NCBI GenBank assembly: GCA_051453625.1
Contig: JBOZIK010000001.1
Coordinates: 99,305,821-99,327,805, forward strand
Direction: 5' to 3'
DNA length: 21,985 nt
Source of the DNA: Welwitschia mirabilis
Lineage: Eukaryota > Gnetophyta > Gnetopsida > Welwitschiales
Shown here piece after piece: positions 1 to 9,880 of this stretch. A model generated the notes under the pieces. It was not told the DNA's origin and did no database searches. It saw nothing but the letters and a program-made list of their open reading frames with translations. Made by a program: the position numbers and the translations under genes. How positions within the stretch are numbered: position 1 is the stretch's first letter; each line of letters starts with the position of its first letter.

Positions 1-308
1 TTATTATTTATTTCATCATTTTACTTTTATCATTATGATTATTTGTTCATGTGAAATTTAATTATATTAAAAAAAGAAAAAAAAAGGAAAGAAAAAAGAG
101 AAGACAAAGAGAAAAAACAAGAAAAGAAATAAAGATCATGCTCTTTCATGTTATATCTCAAAAAATGATCCCCATGATGTCCTACCACAAGTGCACTAGG
201 CACATATTCTTGAGAGGAGCCTTTGATAGTGCAATATAGTAGCTATAGAAACTCTACTACGGGGGTAGTTGATTATGCTATGTGGGTTCTTACTCTTCTA
301 ATATTGGT
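1..308 (+). repeat. Direct repeat copy 1 (gypsy 3' untranslated region)
   Basis: This stretch matches 2266-2549 in the same orientation. The last 180 bases or so differ at only about six positions by eye; the first 100 bases, with an A/G-rich run, are more diverged. In copy 2 the sequence lies downstream of a gypsy integrase, so this is the 3' untranslated part of another copy of that element. It stops at an N-gap, and beyond the gap the sequence jumps to RNase H. The short ORFs here have no recognisable protein. It could be a real tandem copy or an assembly duplicate. Confidence 0.75.
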
Positions 309-408
309 NNNNNNNNNNNNNNNNNNNNNNNNNNNNNNNNNNNNNNNNNNNNNNNNNNNNNNNNNNNNNNNNNNNNNNNNNNNNNNNNNNNNNNNNNNNN
401 NNNNNNNN
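309..408. other. Assembly gap (100 N)
   Basis: There are exactly 100 N, the usual placeholder for a gap of unknown size. It separates repeat copy 1 from a gypsy pol fragment. ORFs drawn through it are artefacts. Confidence 0.99.
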
Positions 409-1990
409 TTCTTGGCTTTCAAATCAAGGTTTATCCATATCATGAAATTATCTACTATCTTATAACTAAAAAAACTCTAGTGCTAGACTTATTAGGTGGA
501 TTCTTCTCATACAAGAATTTAATCTCGTCATCATTAATAAGGCTAAAGTACATAATAGTGTTGTCAATCATCTATCTTTACTTTCTTACTCTCATGATGA
601 ACTTCCCATAAATGAATCATTTCTAGACGAATAACTCTTTGTGATTAAGCAACTTTATGTTATCTCTTCTACTCATCCTACTCCTTAGTATAATGATATT
701 GGAAACTACCTTGTTACTATAAAAACTCCTTAGCATTAGAACCATAACCAACATAAATCTTTTCTCCGTAGGATTAGTGACTATGATTGGAATGAACCCC
801 ATCATTATAGACGTTGCAAATATCAAACCATGTGTAAGTATGTACCTAAGTGCGAAATCTTAGAAATCCTAAAACTTTTCCATGGTAGGATATGTGGGAT
901 ATACTTTAATGGCTAAAAGACAATCATGAAAAATTCTTCACTTAGGTTTTTATTGACTTACTTTTTTCAATGATTTATTTGACTTTTCTAAAAGGTGTGA
1001 TGCATGTCAATGTTACAGTAGATTAACTCATTCTTAACATATGTCCCTCAAAGCTATACTTGAATGTGAACCTTTTGATTATTGGGGAATTAACTTTATA
1101 GGGCTGATTACACCACCTTCTCATGACAAAAATTATATCCTTATAGCAGTTGATTATGTTATAAAGGGAGTAGAAGTTGTTTCTACTACCAAATATGATT
1201 CTTGAACTATTTGCAATTTTATTCGAACTCATATCTTTTAACATTTTGATTTTCCATGAATCATCATTAGTGATCAGTGAACTTATTTTATTAACCACCT
1301 TTTTTGAAAACTCCTTTTATCCATTGGTATTGAACATATAATTGTAGGTACCTATCATCCTCAAACTAATGGCTAAGATAAAAATGTAAATAGAGAAATC
1401 AAAAATATGCTTCAGAAATTAGTCTTTATTAATAAAAAATTATGGTCCTCTAAACTTAGTGATTTTCTTTTAGCTTACCATACTACTTGGTGTAACTCTC
1501 TAGGTTTCTCACCATATTAACTTGTATACAAAAAGGTTTTTATTTTACTAGTTAATGTTTATTATAATTTTTATTGATCCACTCATCCACTTGACCTCTC
1601 TACTTCAATGAAAACCTTAAAAGTTGATTAGCCCAACTTGACTGTTTAGATGAAAAATGAACTCATGCTTTACATTATCAATTCATTCATAAAGATTAAG
1701 CCAAGTTCAGATATGATAAAAAGATTATTCATAAGTAGTTTGAACCTAGTCAATTTGTCCTTCTATATAACACCTAAGTACACCTCTTGCATAACAAGTT
1801 AACTTCTAAATGGTTAGGTCCTTATCTTATGAAAAAATTATATTCAAATGGTTTAGCTAAAATATCTAATTCAAATATTAGAGAAATTTAAAAAGTTAAT
1901 GGATAAAGGTTAAAAATTTATGAGTTATTTTTTTATGAAACCTTAAACATGATAGAATAATTTATTTTAGAAGCTCCTCTCAATGAGGAG
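409..1990 (+). pseudogene. Decayed gypsy pol: RNase H tail plus integrase
   Basis: RNase H ends around 600; at 432-443 a Y-P-Y-H stretch replaces the Y-T-D-H seen in element B. The integrase zinc-binding region follows (about 790-1015): a HH pair near 799-804 and an intact C-D-A-C pair near 1000. The core (about 1060-1440) reads in one frame through many stops. The first catalytic position at 1092-1094 is AAC (Asn instead of Asp), the second Asp is GAT at 1272-1274, and the position expected to hold the catalytic Glu (1380-1382) is AAA (Lys). The HPQTNG motif before it is intact. The C-terminal part (to about 1910) keeps the family pattern of a WLGPY-like motif and KVNG before the end of pol. 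Frameshifts and stops exclude a working protein. Confidence 0.85.
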
Positions 1991-2265
1991 AACCTTCTTC
2001 TTATCATTGTCTAAATTCCTTTTTAACTCATTCATTAGGTAAACATCATCTTATTACTTGAGTACTTTTAACTTGACATACATATTTACTTATGAAGTTT
2101 TCATGATTAGTAATATTTTACTTGAGCATTTAAATGATAAGATTGGCTTCATCTAATATTTAGACATTCATATGTCTATGAACTTCATTTTGAAGGAAGA
2201 TATCTTGGATCTTTTAATCTCTTTCAATGGTATGAGTAATGAATTTTTTTAGCACGTTCTTCCTT
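1991..2265 (+). other. Gypsy 3' untranslated region, no gene seen
   Basis: A+T-rich sequence between the end of pol and the direct repeat. Athila elements often carry an envelope-like ORF here, but I could read no such protein in any frame. Confidence 0.5.
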
Positions 2266-2549
2266 TTTACTTATTTCATCACTTCACTTTTATCCTTATG
2301 ACTATTTTATCATGTTGAATTTACTATATATAAAAAAATGGAAAAAAAGAGATAAAGAAAGAAAAAGAAATAAAGACCATGTCCTTTCATGTTATATCTC
2401 AAAACATGATCCCCATGATGTCCTACCACAAGTGCACTAGGCACATATTCTTGAGAGAAGCCTTTGATAGTGCAATATAGTAGCTATAGAAACTCTACTA
2501 CGGGGTTAGTTGATTATGCTATGTGGGTTCTTACTCTTCTAATATTGGT
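2266..2549 (+). repeat. Direct repeat copy 2 (gypsy 3' untranslated region)
   Basis: The partner of 1-308, here in its natural place downstream of the integrase. The match ends exactly where copy 1 runs into its gap. Sequence continues to 2674, where the copia element begins; 2550-2674 shows nothing else. Confidence 0.75.
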
Positions 2550-2669
2550 TGCACTTCCCTCATCATAGTTGAATAACATTATATTTAGAGGCTATGAGAT
2601 CAGTGATGTTTTGGTATCATCAAAGGCATTGCTTGTTTTTTAGACTTCTTTTATTTACTTATGTATAGT

Positions 2670-2674
2670 ACTTC
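2670..2674. repeat. Target-site duplication, left
   Basis: ACTTC lies just outside the left LTR; TCTTC lies just outside the right LTR at 10008-10012. Four of five bases match. A 5-bp duplication is what copia integrases make. Confidence 0.65.
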
Positions 2675-2972
2675 TGATAGGATTAATAATCTGGGGGAGG
2701 GGTGTGAATAGATTCTTAAAAAATAAAATAAAGTATTGTAAATAAACCAAATATATATCAAAAACTTACAAAAAATAATTTAATAATTGAAAAATTTGTA
2801 TAACAATAACAAAAGTAAAGAAAAAAACTAACTAAAAGCACAAAATACCAAATAGATGCACACAGGATTTATAGTGGTTCAGGAAATCTCCTACTCCATT
2901 CTCAATTATTAGCTTATCATTAATCTTAATATGGATCTTTGTTGCTCCACTAAGTATTCTTGGTTTACCTAT

Positions 2973-3073
2973 AACCTTTATAAGTAGACTTTTCTAGGCT
3001 TATTCTTAACCTTTGAATGGACTTTTCAAGACTCGGTATCAATCTTTAAATAGACTTTTCAAGGCTTACTCTC
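2973..3073 (-). repeat. 33-bp tandem repeat in the LTR, three units
   Basis: Three units of about 33-35 bases (2973-3007, 3008-3040, 3041-3073), each carrying a form of GGACTTTTCAAGGCT. The same three units occur in the other LTR at 8757-8857, so the array predates this insertion. Confidence 0.8.
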
Positions 3074-3340
3074 AACTTTTTACAATGTAGAATAGTGATG
3101 CAATGATACCAAGATGCACAGTTATTACTTGTTCTTGATACAGTATATTTGATGGAGCTCTTCTCCTATAGATATACAACAGATGAAGCACTAGATCTAA
3201 CCTTGAATGTAGAGATAATACAAAAAATAGATCTTTCTTGGTCAAAAGTACAAATGCCAAGATTCAACAATGAATATCACAAGATTTTAGTATTGGTTCA
3301 TCAGATTTAAAAAAGGTTCTTTAGTTATCTATCTCTTGGA

Positions 3341-3348
3341 TATTTATA
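3341..3348 (-). promoter_or_regulatory. TATA box of the copia 3' LTR
   Basis: TATATTTATA-type sequence reading TATAAATA on the minus strand, in the same relative place as 9125-9132 of the other LTR. It would mark the U3/R boundary; transcription from here would run leftwards out of the element. Confidence 0.55.
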
Positions 3349-3454
3349 TTAGAAGGCTTTTAGAATTTATTACATTTGAAAATGCACTTCTAATGGTTAT
3401 AAATGACTAGAAAATGTCTATCTAACAAATACAAAATGGATAGAAAATTTTAGT

Positions 3455-4065
3455 TCCATTTTGTCCAGTTGACCCCTTAAAAGTCTGGTTGACTCCAACT
3501 GGTATTGTAACTTATATAAGTTGCTCAAGTGAAATTTCGGTCACTCTAGTTTCTTATGGCTTCATGTCTAGTCAAACCCATCTGGGTCTGATCAATTTCC
3601 ATCTAGCTGTCTGCCATTAAATCTAGTCACCTGCTTATCTTGATAAAGATATTTTTCAATTTCCTGCATCAAGTCTGGTCAATCCATTTAGGTGTCTAGT
3701 TGACCTTATGATGATCGGCTTAGGAGTATTAGCTACATAGTGCTTAGGTCTGGTCAACCCCTTCAATTGTCTCGTCAACCTTTTGATAATTAGTTCAAGA
3801 GTACTATTCCAAACTTTACAAATTCGATTGACTTCAACATAAATTTGGTCGATCCCTTGTCATTCAATCTAGGAACTCTATAAATGTTCAATCAACCCCT
3901 TATCATTCAGTTCAAGAATACTGACCCTTGAAGGTTATTAGTCTAGTTGAATCCATTAAAAATCTAGTTGATCCCTCTGAATTTAGTTTAATTTTTGAAA
4001 ATCTGCTTTAGGTACGATTGACCCTTTGAAACTTTGGTTGATCCCTCAAGAGGATAAATGAGCTT
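3455..4065. repeat. Degenerate GTCGACC motif array in U3 of the 3' LTR
   Basis: Short motifs recur every 30-60 bases: GTTGACC, GTCAACC, GGTCAATCC and similar, usually after TCTGG, CTAG or CCAG. They look like decay products of one GTCGACC core in which the central CpG has become TG or CA. The same array lies at 9255-9880. Confidence 0.7.
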
Positions 4066-4183
4066 GATAGGTTTCTAGTTCTTAGAATTCAATGGTTTTG
4101 GATTTATCTTTAGACCTGCAAGTAATTAACATTTTCTGCACAAGATACACAAAATTTGCTACATAGAAAACATTAGGTTAACA

Positions 4184-4815
4184 TTAATTGATAAAACATA
4201 ATATAATAATCTCGTCCTTTAACATTGATGGTAAATAATACTTAATTATGAACATATTTAAAACTTAGAAAAAGCTCCCCATCACAAAATGCCTATTATT
4301 ATTTTATAAAATATTACACCTTTTGAAGTCAAGTTAAGACATTTTGAATAATCAAATTTTATGCTTAAAATGAAATAATTTTAAGATGCATATTTGGATG
4401 GTTAAAAACACAAATTTTATGAAAAGAATAATGTAATTATATCAACCATGTAACATATTGATTAGTTGACACATTTTAGAGTTTTTTTCCAATATTAGAC
4501 ATCAAAATTTAAATTTATGAAATAACTATATGAAATGTTAAAATTTATCATTGGAAAAAACATGTTAAGCACATATGATTTGTACAAGAATTAAAAGATT
4601 TAAGATACCAATTGAGAATAGCTTAGAGCATAAAAAAAGTTGCATGTTAATTCCATTAAACATATGCAAACATTACAAATAAAATTTCCCATCAAGAGCA
4701 TGCTACATTTAAAAGCATAAGTAAATAACCAATAACAAATAACTAATTCTTCTACTTTTGGCATCAATGACAAAGGAGTGAACAAAAACATGTAAGAAAA
4801 TCATAATTAAAGCTT
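4184..4815 (-). other. Untranslated DNA between envelope-like ORF and 3' LTR
   Basis: A+T-rich DNA without a readable protein. On the minus strand AAAGGACGAGA (4210-4220) is the best polypurine-tract candidate; plant SIRE elements end with a similar A/G run next to GATTGTT. The ORF at 4600-4791 shows no domain. Confidence 0.5.
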
Positions 4816-5854
4816 TTAATCAGATTCCTCCTCCTCTTATTTTTCCTCTTCAGAGTCATCTTTTGAATCTTCTTCATCTCCTCCCAGGCATGTTGAGTTG
4901 GTGGTCTTTGATAAAGTGTTAACAATGTCATATCTAGTTGCTAAGAGTTTTTCTGTCATGTATCTAGTACATGAATTAATTTGTCTTAGATATGAAAGAT
5001 TCTCATCAAGGAAAGCTTTATTTGGAGAGGATGAATTTGAAGATTTTTTAGAAGGGTAAAGATGTGTATATGAGATAAAGTTTCATGTCCATTAAGTGTC
5101 ATAGATTTAAAGGTTTCAAGTTTTGGTTGGAAGATTACACAAAAATAGTGGCATAAATTTGTGATAAGCATAGAGTAGAGGAAGGCCTTAGTTATATTAT
5201 ACTCTAATTAAGAGACCATGTTCTTCAGTATGATGGTAAGAGTATCAATAGAATGCTTTTTTCCTACCACATACATTAGATAGACGTTGTAGCTAGAGGC
5301 CTTATCATGATACCCAACTAAAGTAAAAAATTATAAGTAAAAATTAAATGAAGAAAGCGGTACTTTGGTGTTAACAAAGAAGTGGAGAGGGTGTGTTTTC
5401 AAGAGTGAATCTTACCATAGATCTCCCTAGTAACTACAGGCTTACCTTCAATGGTGTCTCAAAGAAGCCAAAACTCTTCATAGTTATCTTTGGGAAGATG
5501 AGAATTAGAAATTAAATTTGCAGAAACTCTCAGCCACTTCTCCAAAATAAGGGTTTCAAGGGTTCCTAATTCATGATCATAAGATGCATTGCAATAAAAT
5601 ATGCAAGTAAGAAACGAATAAGCAAAGCCAAAAACATCTAGAAAATAATCAAGATCTTGATTTCTTAGGAGGTGAACGATACCCTTGAGCTCTTTAAGCT
5701 CTGAGGTTGTCATAGACCATTCTTAACACACAGGCTTCTTTTTGAACTTCTCTGAAAACTTGTCAATGTCTTCCTCAGACATCCCATGGTAGAAAAGGAT
5801 AGGATATCTTGACGGAGCTTCCTTAACTCTCCTCCTTCATGAGCTTTTAGTCAT
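4816..5854 (-). pseudogene. Decayed envelope-like ORF of the SIRE-type element
   Basis: Read leftwards from an ATG at 5852-5854, one frame runs for about 130 residues with only two internal stops. It starts with a basic stretch, passes an acidic DIDKF-type segment, and then follows the pattern of the plant envelope-like / putative plant transposon protein domain: a hydrophobic LLR...LDYFLDVFGF segment and an FYCNASYDHE motif like the FYAN motif of that family. The open part is 5459-5713. Below 5459 the frame breaks, but weak pieces (near 5100-5300) continue the domain. The end is acidic, rich in Asp, Glu and Ser (4825-4885), closing with a stop at 4816-4818. Its place after pol and before the 3' LTR fits SIRE1-type ORF2. 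No membrane segment is clear, and the family's function is unproven. It is not functional here. Confidence 0.6.
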
Positions 5855-6240
5855 TTCTAATACCCTTGAAGCAAGAAATCTGAAAGAAAAACATTAGATC
5901 AAAGAATAAAGTTTAGGATCTAGAATGAAAAACTCTAGATCTAAGAGATAGAGAAGGCTAGAACATAAAGAAATCAATTTAGGGACCTCTTTTATTTATA
6001 AACAAGGTGAAATAAGGTGAAATAAAGAAAGAAATAGGGTCCATTGATGGGACTTCCACACTGTGATCCACCAGATCGGGTTGATTGGTTCAGGTTTTAG
6101 TTAACCTATAGAGAAAAGGATTTATAGTATAGGAAGGAATCTAGGTGATTGGGCTTTCAGGCTGATCAATCAATCACATCCAGTTAACCTAATCATAGAT
6201 TTAGTCGATTACCTTGCAATTAGCTAAAGGATAATGAGTA
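5855..6240 (-). other. Non-coding spacer upstream of the envelope-like ORF
   Basis: No protein is readable. 6070-6230 contains GTTGATT, GTTAACC and GTCGATT motifs like those in the LTR U3, so it may include an LTR-derived or leader fragment. The minus strand carries a TATAAATA match near 5993-6000 about 140 bases before the ORF's ATG, which could be chance. Confidence 0.35.
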
Positions 6241-7464
6241 AACCTCTAGTTCATTTTTGTAATTGATAAGTAAATTCTAGAAATAGGATATTAATTTAGA
6301 GTTCTCTAGAAAATGTTTAGATTTATCAAAATTTAAGATAACATTTCTATTTTCCATGTTGTAATTCATATAATTTAACTGATTAATAAAACAAGTATTT
6401 ATTATATAGATATTATCTACTTATTTTATAGTAATAATAATAACATTTGTTTTCATATCTACAATTTCACATTTCAATTTTTCAAAAATTACTTCATGAC
6501 TTTTTTTGTCACACAATTGACTAATACTCAATAAGTTATGTTTTAAATCATTTCCAGAGAGCACATTATTAAGTTTAGATAACATACCTATTTTGATTCA
6601 TCTTGTACCTTCTATCTTTACCTTTTTATTATATCCAAAAATAACCTCTCCTCCATTAATACTCTTTAGACATTAAAATTTTAATCTTTCTCTAGTCATA
6701 TGCCTTGAGCATCCACTGTCTAGGTATCAACTATTTATACTTGATCCTTTGAGAGCTATCTGTGTTGGAAAACTTTTGAGATTATTAGCTCTTATCCACT
6801 TACTCTTATTAGACTTAGGTGATACACTTATTTTAGGAATGAATTTAAATGATAAAGAATTTATAGAATATGAGAAAAGCATTAATTTTCTAATATTGCA
6901 AAATAGCTTTGAACGACTAATTTTACCATAAAAGTTACATGAAACTTTAAAAGTATACTTACATTACTTGTTTACCTATTCTTATGGATTTTGTGAACTA
7001 AAACTGATACTTGATTTATCTCCAGTAGGTTTTTACACTCTAAGCATCTGTTTCAATTTAGAAGAACCAAAAAAAATTTATTTACAAAGAAGGATAGATC
7101 TTTTACCTGTGACAATAGATTGGTGTTGTTATATTTTAGCACATTGTATTTTATTTTCATTTCCTTAGAGAGAGTATTCAATACTTTGTTTAGATCATTT
7201 ATCCTTTTAGCTAGCTTTTCACATTCATCATAACCTCCTAACATGTATCCTTTAACTCATTCGCTTTTTCATTAACCATATCTAAGTCATCAGGCTCTGA
7301 CATGCTAGGTAAGTTTTAGAAGGAAGGCACAATTACCATAAAAGATATCTTTTGTCTCTATCTAATTCTTAACCTGAATAACTATCATTATCATCATCCT
7401 CATTGTTCTATGTTGTAATAAAAAAGGGATTCCTTGTTTTCCTATTATCTTTTCTTATTTTGGG
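6241..7464 (-). pseudogene. Decayed copia pol start: linker, protease, GAG-pre-integrase
   Basis: Leftwards from the zinc knuckle comes an acidic Asp/Asn stretch (about 7380-7420), then a Lys/Asn-rich, probably coiled-coil linker (7053-7244 open). The aspartic protease is marked by DSGCSRHMT at 6694-6720, with its catalytic Asp-Ser-Gly intact. After it comes the family pattern ending in LKHNLLSISQLCD (near 6530-6570) and a VDNIYIIN-like segment (near 6400), typical of the GAG-pre-integrase domain. Stops interrupt the frame. Recognisable protein ends by about 6300, and no integrase, RT or RNase H motif follows. This loss is a deletion, not decay, since the flanking domains are still readable. 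Confidence 0.8.
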
Positions 7465-8369
7465 GCACTCATTTGTCATATGATCAAATCCTTTACATAA
7501 ATAACATTGGATTTCTTTACCTTTTTCTTACTCCTTTCTATGTTTTAGATGATTCCTTTTTAAGTTTTTACTTGATTTTTATTTCTTTTTATTTTTATAT
7601 AGAAACTTTTTGAATCTTCTTACTAGAAGAGCTACTTCATCATTATCCAAGTCCTTATCTAATCTTTCAAATCTATAATCTTCCTGCATACATTTTAAAA
7701 AAATTCTTTTCTTCTTATCTTTAATAAATTTAAGTTCATAGGTTTGTAAATTTCGTTGTAGTTCTTCTAGTATCATTGAATTTATGTTTTTGATCTTCTC
7801 AATGGCTGTAACCTCTAGTTTTCATCTCTTTGATAGAGATCTCAAAACATTCCTCACCATCTTTCCTTCATTTAAGCATTATCTAAGGCTTACCATAGAG
7901 TTTATAATATTAGTGAGTCTTGTAAAGAATTCTTGTAAGATCTCCTCTTCGTCCATATGGATGTCTTGAAATTTTGAAATAAGCATTTGAAGTTTTTCTT
8001 GCTTTATAATTGAGGTTCCTTCATGTGCTACTTCAAGAATGTTCCAAGCCTTTTTAGTATGATTATAGTTTACTATGTGCTTAAACTCATCTGCACAGAC
8101 TGCACAAAATATTGCATTAAGAGCACACACATCTATGATGGCTTTTGTCTTAAGGTCTATTGATATCAAGTTTTTAGAACTAATATAGAATTATCATTGG
8201 CATTCATTTTTATTGATATAGGCATAGATAAACCTTTATAAATAACTTCTTCTATATCGACATCTAATGATTTAAGAAATATTCTAATTCTAGCTTTCCA
8301 GTAAGCATAGTTTGATCCATCAAATATGGGTGGATAACTAGTGGAAAGACAATCAAATGAATTACTCAT
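7465..8369 (-). pseudogene. Decayed copia gag (UBN2-like) with intact zinc knuckle
   Basis: The ATG at 8367-8369 follows the primer site by about 50 bases. The first 67 codons hold the hallmark PPIFDGSNYAYWKARI segment of copia gag. A frameshift near 8166-8172 moves to the next open piece (7879-8169), which has the HEGT motif followed by a helix and an EEEILQEFFTRL-like segment, both typical of the UBN2/gag-polypeptide family. A further frame (7579-7776) holds the ELQRNLQTYEL-like end of that domain. At 7465-7506 there is a complete CCHC knuckle (C-x2-C-x4-H-x4-C: CYLCKGFDHMTNEC). In life it would coat the RNA in virus-like particles. At least two frameshifts kill it. Confidence 0.88.
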
Positions 8370-8419
8370 TGTAAGGTTCTAATATTAATATCAGTTAAAG
8401 CTAAAGAATACTTGACTTA

Positions 8420-8431
8420 TCTCTGATACCA
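8420..8431 (-). promoter_or_regulatory. Primer-binding site for initiator tRNA-Met
   Basis: TGGTATCAGAGA on the minus strand, two bases after the LTR end (CCTATCA). It matches the 3' end complement of plant initiator tRNA-Met (TGGTATCAGAGC) at 11 of 12 positions. It fixes the 8434-10007 copy as the 5' LTR and the element's direction as leftward. Confidence 0.92.
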
Positions 8432-8756
8432 ATTGATAGGATTGAGAACCTTGGGGGAGGAGAAGGGGGTGTTGGAAAGGGGGTTGAATAGGTTCTTAAA
8501 AAATAAAATAAAGTAGTCTGAATGAATTAAATATATATAAAAAACTTGTACAAAATAATTTACTAATTGAAAATGTACATGAAAATAAAATATAATGAAC
8601 ATAAACGAAATAACTAACTAAAAGTACAAAATACCAAATAAATGCATGCAAGATTTATAGTGGTTTAGGAACTCCCTACTCCACTCTTAATGATCAGCTT
8701 ATACCCAGCTTGATCCAGATCTTTGTTACTTCACCAGGTATTTCAAGTTCACTTGT

Positions 8757-8857
8757 AAATTTTACAAATAGACTTTTTTAGGCTTAGTATTAACCTTTTA
8801 ATGGACTTGTCAAGGGTTAGTCTCAACCTATAAATGGACTTTTTAAGGCTTAGTCTC
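8757..8857 (-). repeat. 33-bp tandem repeat in the 5' LTR
   Basis: Three units (8757-8791, 8792-8824, 8825-8857) matching those at 2973-3073 in number and order. Confidence 0.8.
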
Positions 8858-9124
8858 AATTTTTCACAATGTAGAATAGTGATGCAAGGATACCAAGATA
8901 CATAGTTATCACTTATTCTTGATACAGTATATTTGATGGAACTCTTCTCTTGGAGGTGTATAATAGATAAAGCAATAGATCTAAGCTTGAATGTAGAGAT
9001 AATATAAATAATAGATCTTTCTTGGTCAAAAGTGCAAATGCTAAGACTCAACAATGAATATCACAAGATTTCAGTACTGGTTTATTACACCCAAAAAAAA
9101 TTCTTTAGTCATCTAGCTCTTGGC

Positions 9125-9132
9125 TATTTATA
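9125..9132 (-). promoter_or_regulatory. TATA box of the copia 5' LTR
   Basis: TATAAATA on the minus strand, conserved in position with 3341-3348 although the LTRs have diverged. It would drive the genomic RNA of this element. Confidence 0.6.
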
Positions 9133-9254
9133 TTGAAATGATTTTAGAATTTATTACATTTGAAAATGCTCTTCCAATGGCTATAAATGGCTATAACATA
9201 GCTATCTAATAGATAAATAATAGATATAAAATGGATAAAAAAAATTTAGTTCCA

Positions 9255-9880
9255 TTTTGTCTAGTCGACTTCTCAAAAGTCTGGTTGACTCCATATGGTA
9301 CCGTGACTTACACAGATCACCTGAGTGAAATTTTTGGTCACCCTAGTTCCTTATAGCTCCATGTGTAGTCAACCCCATTTGGGTTTAGTTAACCCCAATC
9401 CAGTTATTCATCATTAAATCCAATTGCTCACTTATTCTGATAAAGATCTTTCCAATTTCTTACATCATATCTGGTCAATTCCTTTAGGTGTTCGATCGAT
9501 CCCATAATGATCGGCTTAAGATTATTAGTTGCATAATGTTCAAGTCCAGTCAATCCTTCAATGATCTGGTTAACCCCTTAATAATTGATTTAGGAGTACT
9601 ATTCCTAGGTTCATAGATTCAGTCGACCTAAACATAGGTCTGGTTGACTTCTTGTCATTTAGTTCAGGGATACTGTAACTAAGTCCACAAATCCAGTTGA
9701 CCCCATAAATGTGCAGTCGGTCCCTTGCCATTCGGTTTAAGGATACTAGCTTTCAAAGTTACAAGTCCAGTTAACTCCATTAGAAACTTGGTCAATTCCT
9801 CTAAATTTAGTTCAATTTTTAAGTATCTACTTTAGGTATTATCAACCCCTTGGAAGTCTGGTCAACTCCTCAAGAAGGTA
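9255..9880. repeat. Degenerate GTCGACC motif array in U3 of the 5' LTR
   Basis: At least a dozen forms occur here, including two with the CpG intact (AGTCGACTT near 9266, AGTCGACCT near 9622) among GTTGACC, GTCAACC and GTTAACC versions. It lies upstream of the TATA box in element orientation, where enhancer repeats would be. Confidence 0.7.

Larger units (their letters stand above)
409..2674 (+). mobile_element. Athila-like Ty3/gypsy element A, 3' part
   Basis: This is the 3' portion of a + strand gypsy element: RNase H tail, integrase and a non-coding 3' region. Its pol aligns in order with 18830-19828 of element B, so the two belong to one family. It is cut on the left by a gap and on the right by a minus-strand copia insertion at 2675. 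The 3' region appears to resume at 10008 beyond that insertion. Athila is assigned from the protein patterns of the integrase C-terminus and, in element B, of gag, protease and RT. The lineage is an inference from remembered family features. Confidence 0.8.
2675..4183 (-). repeat. Copia 3' LTR
   Basis: It aligns along its length with 8434-10007. In + orientation it starts TGATAGG and ends AACA; read on the minus strand it has the usual TG...CA ends. Shared internal landmarks are a 33-bp tandem repeat, a TATA box and an array of short GTCGACC-derived motifs. The outer edge at 2675 is firm. The inner edge at 4183 is less so, because the likely purine tract lies about 27 bases further in (4210-4220), and the LTR may extend to it. 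Confidence 0.85.

Noticed and set aside
6749-7168. Two + strand open frames of 60 and 66 residues
   Set aside because: They are antisense to the copia pol linker and show no domain.
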